64,000 bases of DNA from Onthophagus taurus (Eukaryota; Arthropoda; Insecta; Coleoptera; Scarabaeidae): NCBI RefSeq assembly GCF_036711975.1, contig NC_091967.1, positions 15,748,001-15,812,000 of the forward strand, written 5' to 3'. The position numbers and the translations under genes are program-made. The notes beneath the pieces are model-generated. The model saw only the letters and a list, made by a program, of their open reading frames with translations, was not told where the DNA came from and made no database searches. Each line of letters opens with the position of its first letter. Within the stretch, counting starts at the first letter, position 1. Of this stretch, positions 13,701 to 25,700 are shown in pieces.

Positions 13701-16700
13701 CATTAATGCTTTTTTCCATTCTTTTATTGTAACATCTCATATATGAAATTGTGCTTATAATTGCAGATGATCTTCATATTTTCTTACAGTTCTTATTGAC
13801 CTTCATACGTGGCATGATATTCAGCAACATTAACTAGTTCCGCAAAGTGACATAAAAAAATGTTTGCTCCATACAAAACAATAAAGCATTTCTTTTGTAA
13901 TATATACAATTTTGCAAATCCATACATGTGTTAGACCACTACAATAATATTTCTATCCCACTTGTAATAGAAATAACTATTAATTTCATTACTATAAATT
14001 CATTCAAGCGTTATTTGCATATTAAATCCAGTTAACAAAAATAAAAAACACCGCCTCCATATCGCATAAATCCTTAAATTAACCTACGAATAATATTGCA
14101 ATCATGCTGCCCACCGAACCGCATTGACTTTCAACGCGATCGAACTGGTATCACAGGTTGATTGATTCTGATACTTTATTCATCGCCACCGTATCTAAAA
14201 TCTACACTGAGTAAATGTGACAGAATGAAATTATCTCTAGCGACAGTTCGAAATGTGGATGTGAAGCAATTTTCTTTACTTCTACTTGAGTTGTTTTTTA
14301 TTCTATTCGGATTATATCCCAAGTTGATTGACGCGGCGTGTAAAGATTTTGAAAAATGAGGGATCGGTTGGTGGCTCTTTGACAGAATGAATGGTATGAA
14401 TACATAATTTAGGAATTTGATTAATATATCAACGCCAGATGGTTACTACACAAAACCTAATAATATTATTAAAAATATATATTTATATAATATATAGAAA
14501 CGACCAAGCTATAAGTTTTTCAACAAACTTTTAATTAATTATTTAATGAAATACTTTAACTTGAATAATAAATAAACAAAAACCTACGATAAAATTTTCA
14601 GTCAGGAAATCCAACCTACGACCTCCTGCCTGCTGCTCCAAATTGGCATGCAGGAAACGTAGACAAACGTTTGGGCGCCGTTTAGTATGACCGCTTTATG
14701 AGGCAACATTCCACATGAACAGCCGACTAATACAGAACGAAAGAGAAACCTTTTGCAAAAAATACCGCCCGGTCAATAAATTATTCAACTACGCCATATT
14801 GTTTACTTGACGACCAATCGTAGGTATTTGGTGGGTTTCTACTTGATAGTTTTTTTTGCAATACTCGTTTAACCTTGGCAGAAATCAACGGGCGTGAAAA
14901 GTTCCTCAACGAATAAATAATACGAACGAATAGATAATTATATTAACCGCATTTATGTTTTTTTTAAAGTTTAGCTTTATTTCAAAAAAAGAAAAAAGGT
15001 TTAAAAAGAATCAAGGAAAAATTAATATATTTTTGTTAATTTTTAAAATTGTATGAGTCGTTATAGTAAATAAATTAAAATAAAACAATGTGCAAAAATT
15101 AATCAACTAATCTGCTGCTATAACAAAAAATGTGATAACGCACAAAAAAAATATTAAAAGCCAATTTCATTAACTGATAAAAAACGCCCGAAATTTAATG
15201 ATACCATATCACCGTAGAAGTATTTGTTGTCTGTACCGATATTTTTATCGATATTTAACCAATAAAGGAACAAAGAATGATATTTTTAGAGGCATTTAAA
15301 TAAACAAAATCTTTGATTATTTCGTTTGATAAGAATAATTTAAGATAGATCAGGAGAGAATGGAAACTAGAACAAAGTAACTTCAACATATTTTATTTAT
15401 ATTAGCTTGCATATTAGATGCAAAGCATTAAAGATACTAACTTTTTGTTTTATTTTATTTTTGAGTCTCCCCTATAATACTAAACCTTTCTTTGTGCTCT
15501 TGTAAAACTCAAGGGATCGCGAACTTTAGAAGCAGTTAAGACTTTTCTAATAGATTTGCTATGCTGACATCACTCTCTTTCTACAAACTTGTAGGTAAAT
15601 TCTCCTTGACTTCACAATAACATTAACTTCACTTTTCCATGCAAGATCAGTAACTTCATATGGGTCATACTTCATGGTTTCGCATAATTGTGAAAAATTC
15701 TTCTGATTGAGGAAGTACCTTCTTCTTTCTGATGACTTTCTATCTCTGCAAATACTCTATCGAGCGGAATAAATGAATGGCCAATAGAGCTCTCCCCATC
15801 GCACTGTGTATGTTGCCTTCTCCAAAATTGGTACCATCAGTTTTAAGAAATCGCTATCAGAGCATAGAGCCAACTTTATTACTATGCTAATAAGCTGATT
15901 TAAGTTCCAATTTCCTCTTTTATCTTTCAACTCTGCTCACGCATAAGAAAAACTGTGGGCCGCTAAGTCATATTTTCTGGCATCGTGTAATACCGACGGT
16001 ACTGATCACCTTACAAATGAAATCATGCAATATTTTATCTTTTAAAAACCTTTACTTATCGTTCAATTTTGATACTATACAGTCTTCTTTTGTAGTTACT
16101 CCTGTACTTAGTTTCAAGCTTGCGTTTTAGTTGAAAATGTTGTAATATATATGATGTTCCATTTAAAAAAACAAAGCTGACCAATTTTCCGGAAAAACTA
16201 AAAGTGATAAACAATTTTTTATGCTAAATTATTTGGATTAGGCAGAGGGGGGTTACATATAACGCGCCCTGCATAATATGTTGGGCATATTAACAGCCAA
16301 TATAAATGAAATGTGAGACATAATGCAGTGAGACAGAAACACCTTCTTTCTTCTCATTATCATTAGATAGCGTCTGATGTATATATTATCTAATCGATCG
16401 TGTTGAATTTCTATATTTTCTTGTCTTGATGTCTTGTCTATACAAGAAGAGATGTAGTTGTTTTTCAAAAAGAAAACATAAGCGATACGTTATATATTGG
16501 TTAATTCTATTCTGTTCATCGTATCAACAAAGTTTTGACATCATATCGAATATTTTAATCATAACGATCCTTATGGGGTATGAAACAGCTGTACCTGTCG
16601 TTATACTTGTTTTCTATCGCTTGTTCAATTTAAATTCAATCTGAATGATTTTCTTTTCTTGTTGGAAATATCCTTTAGCAGAGCGAATTTATTGAATTGT

Positions 16701-19700
16701 CCTTGTTCATATATTGGGTATCTCGTAAACTCCCTCCAGGTTATCTTCCCTAACTGTCTTTACTGTTTCGTCTTTATTCCTTTATCAGACAACTTTTCTA
16801 TAAGTTCATAAAAAGATGTCAAAAAGATGTAAAAAGGTAAAATTTGTAGATAATTTGTACTAATATATATTTTTTGGGCCTTGGTATGGCTCAAACCAAT
16901 AAACATATTCGTCCTTTGATGCAATAACCTATAACTTACATCCATATCTTATTTTTTGCCATAATTAAATTGCTTACACGGGTGATGACTGAAATAATTA
17001 CATTTACATAAAGTTTTTATTTAAGTGCTCGAAAAGAGGCTTTACCGTTGCAAATTGTCCTGCCTAGCGTGAAATTATCAGCGAAATGAAAGTTGGATTG
17101 AACAAATTCAATCTTATCTCAAAACTATTCTTTAGTTACAGTATGTTCAGATTAGTTTCTTGTTGTATTTCGAATTTTTCAAACGCTGATAAAGGGATGA
17201 TCAATATCAGAACTGACAACCAAATAATTCTGAAGTAACTTGAGAACCTGGTAAATTTGGTATTTATTGACGTATAATTCTTTTCTCCTAAGTCTTCGTA
17301 ATATTGTCAACTATTTCTTCATCATCTTCAAGCGTTGCAAGTGTTTCAATGAGTTAATGATACATGATTCAATAAATCAAACAACTAGAAATGCAAATAT
17401 AATTTGCAAATTATACCACAAATTAAAATATATAATATTAAAAAACAAATGTTCAAAAATACCACCATTCATTTCAATACAACTTCTAACTCGTCTAATT
17501 AGGGACCGCCTGACTTTTCAAAAACACCCTGTTTGTTACGAATGGTGGTAACACTCTATTTGCAACGGATGATCAGCAATTTTAAATTCTTGTACTCTCG
17601 ACAAATGGATGGATACAACAAGCTGTTCATGTAAGACATGCCAAGACATTCATGTCTAAACTGTTGCTATCAACAGTACTAGCAGTACTACTATCTGCCA
17701 CAAAATCCAAAATGTTTTCTTCTAGTTGGGGTGTACGAATTCACCTCAGATTCCCTTAAATTTCCTGTCTCACGTAAATGTCTTTCGATATTTAGAAATG
17801 TTTTTCTATCAGGTTGTCTTTACTTACAATTTGTTTTCATAGGCACCTATGATTAAACACCTGTATAAACTTTTCTTCATGATTTTTGATGTAGAGTCAC
17901 CTCTTTAAATATATAGACTCAATTTCCGGACACCTGTATAAGAAATGAATGCAAAACAATCATAACAATTCAAAAACGTAAACACTCGTTGAAAACACTG
18001 CCGGTAAAGTATAAATTAAATCTAATACTCAAAACAATACTTTTTTTAATATTAATTTTTCCTTAATATAATTTGTTTAAATTAATTTTAAAAAAATGTA
18101 AATTTTTTTTCTATCTCTCTCTGCGCCGATAGTTCCCTGAGGATTAAATTGAGCGAGAACGTTGGCTGTCTGGCTGGCGACCGACCGGGAGATATACAGA
18201 GGGCGCATGCGCGCGTTGCACCCAACCCGGCCGATAGTCAGTTGTCTTAGGAGTGGGTCTTAGTTATAGTCGCTGTTGGGAATTATAAAGCAAAAAAAGT
18301 GAATAAAAGTGTATAAATTTACATCTGCGGACTACCTAAGATGTAAGTAGAACGAAATCGGCGAAAATTGTTCGTTACATTTTGAGAAAATCATCCATAT
18401 AGTTCCACACAGCCCTCTTTTTTACGCATGATGGCTCCACCACAGCCTACTAAAATTGTACTCCGGTGGTAACTAACACAAGGAACTGCACGTGCGGTTC
18501 TTATTCTAACCTCGAAACGGCTCCAAAAAATACGTTCTTTATTTTGCATTCTCCGAACCCGCTCTGTTTGGTTCTATTTATAGTGAGATTTTTTTTATTG
18601 CCGATGTGATAATTATAGGTGTTTGTTAAGTTTTACGACCTTGCGTTATATTTTATAATCTCTGGTTTGAATTCGTTTACTATTTACAGTAAATTTTGTT
18701 GCGAAATGTGTATTAAACGGTTTCGGTCGTATTTTGCGTATGAAATTGTTTACCAAAATAATGTTTTAAAATAGCTTATGACCTAGGATACAGTGACATT
18801 CGTAAAACACGTGTGCTTACCGGCGTTTTTACTAAGTCTCCATCTTCTATATGGGACTGTACCAAAATTGTGTTGACTATGGTTTTAATTTCAAGGTCGT
18901 TTCAACAGTTTTATTTACTGAAAGAAAATACCACAACACACGATGTTTTTTTATGAAAGAACTTATTCATTAATTGTTTAAACGTATGATCTAAAAATAA
19001 CAAAATAATAACGAACATGTTTTCAATTGTCTTGAAAACTTGACATGTACGCAAAGTTTAAGAATTTTTCATGGCATTCTAGATATTTTATTGGACTACT
19101 AAACTTAGAAATGATGTCATGTAAAGAAATTATGAAGGATATTTTCTTTTAATTACTTAATAAAAATATGACTTACATAGTTATGACTAATTTATTAATA
19201 TCTTGTGTAAACAAACACGATGTTTATATAAATAAGATAAATATCTGTAGTACAATGTTGGTATTAAAAAAAATGACGTTTAATTTAAAAAATGACATTT
19301 TAAAAGTCAAAATGACTGTTAACCTCTAAAAAATAAAGTTATTAATTAAAATAAAAATAAGATAAATCACTTCATAGAAATCGTGATTAAATCTAATGAT
19401 TTAAAACGGCTTATATTTCTTAGAATTTAATTGTAGTTTAATTCTTTTTTTTACAATGTTGGTATCTTATTATTCCACGTTAAAAATGATGTTAATTTAA
19501 GAAATGACATTTTAAACGTCAAAATGACGTAACCTCAAAAAAAAGTTATCAATTAAAATATAAATAAAATAAATCATTTCATAGAATGTTTATAGAATTT
19601 TTTCATGTTTAATTTTAGCTGGTTTAAGTAATAGTAAAGTACTTTAATGTAAGGATTATTTAAGATAATTTTTCATAACCTATCATTTTATAAAACGCAG

Positions 19701-22700
19701 TAAGACATGGTTACTTGGAAACGTTTTATTATAATTTTCTATTACTTTATCAAATCGTTTCCTGGAGATGACGAATGTTTATAATGTCATTTCTGGTAAA
19801 CAGGCAATGAATTATTTACTTCACTTCATTGCATAAAAGATCTAGATGTTTCCCTCTTCGTACATCTGCTTTAATTTATTGTGTATTGTTGCTTGTAATT
19901 ACATGATGTGTGAAGGTAAAGAAGATGATACAAATTTAATAATGTCCCAATAAGCTTTCGTCTAGGTGATTTGTTGAAGACCAAGTTTTATAAAGCTTTA
20001 TACAACGTCTTCAGATTGCCAGTTTTAAGTTTCCTATGTCTGTTCAAATCCTATTTCTCTTACTTTAAGTTCTTTATCTCTTCCAACTTATCATCTTCCT
20101 CTGGTTCTTCTTCCATTGGGCATTTATTTCCATGTTTGTTTTAGTAGCCTCTCATTACTCTACTACCTTAGCTGGCTTATTCTATTTTCGATTCCCCCGT
20201 TTTTTCCTTTAAGTAGCCATGTTATAGATTTTATGCTTATTCTTGTTGGATTTTCTTTTATATCAAAATATGCATTCATTATAGCTATTGCTATTCTGCT
20301 TTGTATGTTTGTATCTTTTATAGTGCATTCTAATGTTCTATCACTAGTTATTTGTGCCCCATCGTTTAGGTCAAGGTCTTGCTGCTGTCCTACCATCTAC
20401 ACAAATACTCCGTTTTTTGTATATTAACTCTGCTTCCATATCTCTGTACTTTAGGTATATTATGTTAGCCAGGATCTTGCCATATATGCAAGTTTCATTC
20501 TATTCTTTTTAAATTAGTTTTCTGTTAAGGGAGTTTTGGAATGATATTTTTTTGTTACGTCTTTAATCTTGTTCTTGTAGGATGTTCGGATTGTCTTCTG
20601 TTAGTAACTGCTTAAATTAATCTCGACTATGACGTTCAAACATACTGTTTTGGACAAAAATATTATTAAAAGAAGTATTGTTATAAATAATAATGTAGTT
20701 GAGTATCATAAAGGAAAACATTAATAATTTGTTGTACAGGTACAAGTATAGTATAGTAGGATTTATAACAAAATATTTAATACATATGCTAAATACTTCG
20801 GCTATTTTTTGATCCTTTAATAACTTGTACTACAACTTTTAGCATGTAACACTTCCAACAATCTTTTTGGCGTTCCGTGTACCAATTTTTATGTCATGTC
20901 ACGATTCATATCGGGCGGTTCTGCAGATGCATGCTAAATGGTCAAGCACCCATCTTATCAGCATTGGAGCACCATGGAAGCTGGCGATATGTTACTACTG
21001 GTACATAAACGATAAAGTCATTTGCTTCGACTTCCATAATCTATGGATACGAAGCATTAATCGTAGATTTGGCAAGACCTTTAAAATTTTTGTTTTTAAA
21101 TAAATTATGTTTAAAGTGTACTCAGCTTTAAAATATCGATTCTCAGAAGATGTTATTGGAGAAGTAAATACGTTTATAAAGGTGGTGACAATGCCAATAT
21201 TATCGTAGAGAGCGCTCACGTTAAAAGAGACACTAATTAAAACTATTGATCCAAAAGTAAACTAAAGTTCAAGTGCTTTTCTAAAAGTATGGCACGAAAG
21301 ACTTTGCTGTATCAATTTCAAGACTACTGAAATGATCCTTAAAAGGGCGTTGTTTCTGTAATTAAATTGGAGTGTACTCAAAGTACCATAAATTACCATA
21401 TCAAACAACGCAGAATTTTTAAACTGAACCCGAAGATTCGTATTGTAATCGTTATGATTACTATGTAAATAATTTTTACTGTTTGTTATCCATATTGATG
21501 TTCTCAAAGTTTATGTAGTTCCGAGCTTAAATTCTAAATAAAACACATTTGTGCTACTTAAAGTCTTATTTTTAAATCTATAATTGATGGAGTCGCTATA
21601 AAAGGTTATGTCAATTAATCAAATTATAATTATCAATTAATAAACATGAAGTAATTCTTGTGTCAATAAGCTTCAAAACAAGAAGATTAATGTTTTCTCC
21701 GTTAAATGTTATACGCTTTGGGTTACGTTTAAATGTTAAACGTTTACTATTTGATTTTTTGAGTCACGCGCGGCATCATAATTATACTTCGAATTTGTAC
21801 AAATCACCTGGTACATAACAAAAATACCGAAAGATGTAAACAAGAAATTAACGACATATTATTCAGTCGTCGCAGTTTGTTAAATCGACTTTAAATATAG
21901 TAGATGTGATTCATGATTGAAGTCTTGAAATCTTTTTAATTTCTGTATTTATGACTCAATCATAACATTTTATAATAATTCTTGTATGACGTTAATTAAA
22001 TTATTAAAAGTTTTGATAAAGACTGAAATAACTTTTGCAGGTGAGGAAAAATTCCAAAGTGGTTATGAATATTTCTTTTCAACGCGTCATTACAAATTAC
22101 GATTTGTGCGATAGATAACGTTGGAATTTTCAAAACATATTCGAATTATGAAAAAGAAAAAAAGAATTATGAACTATTTCCGTTAAATGTTTTCTGTTTT
22201 GATTTTTTTAAAGGTTTTCAATCGTAAGCACTTTACGAGCACCGTAATATTTTTCAATGACTCATTCGGTATGACCTTTTCTGTGGAATGTAAATTAACC
22301 ATACTTCCTCTGTGATACGTGATAATAAACACAATTATTTTTTATTAATATAGACTTCTTTGATTTTCTCTTAAACACTTCTTTTTAGACTCTTTTCAAT
22401 AACATAATGAAATAGTCGATAAAATCAAAAAAATTAGACATTCACAGAATACACGATAATGTAATTTTACGGCCATTGCCCTACAGCCATTACTCAACCC
22501 TCCCAGTTAATTCACCCTTCACCCTTTTATTACAGACATTTATAACGTTTTTGGGTGTGTCCTAACAGACGGTTGAAATGATTTAAAATTTATCAATTTA
22601 ATAAGTAATAATTTTGATTGAATAATTTTATTTAAAGTATTATTTTAGTTAAATTAGTAATTTTTATATTCAAATGAATTGTGTAGATGTTAAGATTAAT

Positions 22701-25700
22701 TTAATGCACATAAAACGCAAAATGTGCAGTTTTAGATTAGTTATTATTTACTGAATGTAAATTTATGCACAAGATATTATTACGAAACATTAGATATGTG
22801 CAGGGATAATGAAATATTATACTTTAATTAATATCCTGTGGATATATCGCAATGAAAATAAATAACATACACCTGTTTGGATGGATTAGGTTTCAATGTG
22901 TACCTAGAATCTTGTTTCTTTTATGTTTAAAAGCAAATCCTTTAATTTAAAAAACAATTTCTTGTTTTATTTTTAAGACTTTAATATGTATATGGTAATA
23001 TTATTAAATATACTTTAATTGCTTTACATCGTCGCGTAAAGTGGTGACAAGACATCAAGGTTATAAGTATTAACACAAATTTCCATCCAATTAATAATTT
23101 AATAAGGGCGAATGTATTAGTTGTGTTACTTTCTAATTTAAACCATGACCATATGTTATCAGTTAAATTATAAATTGCTAAATAGTTGTGTCCGTTTTCT
23201 CAGAAACCGTGATGACTAGAAAAATTCTACGTGCAGCATTGGATTCTACGTGAAAAAATCTATTAGAACCCGTTTTTACATTTCCGAATAGCCAAGATAC
23301 AGGAGGTGTCTGAAAATCGTAAATTCTGAAACACACCCTGTATATCGAAAACGAAGAGGGCTATCAAAATTTGGTTTGCGCCATTGTAAGTTTCACAAAA
23401 AAGTAGCTCAGGTTCGCGAAAGCCACAACTTTCTATCTTTCATAATAACTGAGATACGCTGCAAACCCATCGAAATTTGGACACCCTGTACAGAAATATT
23501 TATAATGATTAATTGGAACCACAAAGACTAACGACTAAAATTACTCTTTGTTACATTATAGGACTGCTATTATATCACTAGTAACATACCCATGCCTACA
23601 GTGATGATCATATCAGTCTTATGTAACATGATATCACCGTTTCAAAAGAAAGGTTGCCTCAATACCAGAATTTGTATATATTTGTGTTGAGCTGGTTTTA
23701 TTAATAAATATTAAAAAAAATAAAAGTATTGAATTGAAGAACAGAAATAACTTCCAAGTTTATTGGATTTCTTGTTCTAAAACAGCACTGATTGCGAAGT
23801 CTAAAGCGTTCTATGAGGTTGTGAGATGAAAATCAGACGTTGGGATTCAGAGCTGCTTGAAGCAGAGCTAATAATAATGAATATTTGGACTGTCGGCTCA
23901 GTACAGAAGTGCTTAAGAAGCTGCTTAGAAGTCTCGGATAATTCTTAACAATGTAGATTTTTTCTGAAAAAGATCCTAAATCATTTCTGGGTGTAATAAG
24001 TCAAAATTCCATATTCTTTCAATAGTTCAAAAACTATGAACAATTTAGTACAACCCTGGCTAGAGTTGTTGCCTGTCTGCAATGTGGTTAAAATTTAGTA
24101 TTTAATAGTTTTTCGTTATTATAAAGTTTTATTCTTCCCTATACAAAGTTCCAAAATAGTGCTTATATCACGAGTTTACACATCGAAACCGAGCAGCAAT
24201 AAGCTTAGGTATAAAATAATGCCAAACATTGTTTTTTTTGTAATCAGACAGAGAAACCTTACATTTCTTGCAAATCCAATTTATAATTGTTGCATTTATC
24301 TTTACTTCTCGAATCATTAAATACTTTTTCATGTCCAACACGATCGTGACTTACATCAATGGGGGGACTTGTACACCTGACCGTGGTCTTTTGGGGGGTT
24401 CTGGGGTCGCTTCTCGTCGATTATTAACAGTTGGTTTTCCCCTTTTTTATTCTGACTAACTTTGACTATGGCATAAGGACTCAGCCAGCTCGGTTCAGAA
24501 GTCAGCTAACTTCATAATGTTCTTCTGGGATTACCCTTTCATTGTACCAACTTTCTTGTACAGTACCCAAACATTCCATGTGGTGATAGAACAGCCTCAT
24601 TGTCCAATATCTTGTTTTAATGCGGATACAATATTGATCAATGAAGCTGCCCATCAGATTAATGCCTCCTATGTGGGCATTGTATTCTTTTATGACCCAA
24701 GGACATATTTGGACATTCATTTTTAGTTTTTTCTCTCTGCTGGTTCAGAACCGACATAAGTTGAAAGCAATAAAACTTGTTTATTGTCTTTCCAGCTTAT
24801 TGCCGAGAATTTTATACCTTTAAAAGTAGCAACATTCCTCTGGATACGTTAGACTTCAGGATTTCCTTTTTCTCAGGCAACTTCCAAGACTTTCCAAGTC
24901 TCTTTCTCTGTACTGTGCCAAAACAAAAAATGCCTTCTTTGGTTAAGTAATCTCGCAAAGCAATATTAACTGTATTTGATATTGCTGCTTGGTCTGGTTC
25001 GCCAGGTAAACGTTCAATATCCTTAGCTTCTGAGTAAACCTCAAAACTATAAGCATACTCCGAGAAAGAGCATAATACATACAATTTGAATCCCCACTTG
25101 TGGTGTTATTACGCAAATATTGCTTTATGAAATACCTAATTTTTATGACACACACTTACTCGTCCAGTGACAGCCGAGGGTTAAATGGTACAGTAATAAA
25201 TCTTTTGTTCAGGTCTAATTTTGTGGGGTCTGTCGTGTTGGGGATGATCAGGTGGCAAATGTTTAGTGTCGTCATTCATATGATTATAAATTTGTTTGAT
25301 TTTATTGGGTTGGTTCAGTTTGAGTAAGAATATGTTGAGTTAGGTTGAGTAAGTTCTGTGATTTGAAATTTATATTTAGTCAAAACTAGAATTTAAAATA
25401 AACTTATACAATATAAAATTCTCCGAAAACTTATCTTTTCTCGGGAAAATATAAAACCTAAAAACATAGTTATATATACCTAAAGGTTTACAAAAATCCT
25501 CTATCTAACCGACAATGACCGCTATTGTGTCTTGATAATAGAGCCGTACTCACTTCTTATCTTCCCTTCATCCATCCACATACGCGCTCTCTTTCTAGTC
25601 TCTCTCGTATCGTTACTATACATCTCGCGGTCGGGAATGGTTATAGTGGCATCGTAATAGGCAACCTGTTGAAAGGGGAATTCTCACGGCTCTGTTTATC

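Noticed and set aside
23300..23500. Two acaccctgta motifs resembling mariner-type ends
   Set aside because: The motifs are in direct, not inverted, orientation and no coding remnant lies between them.
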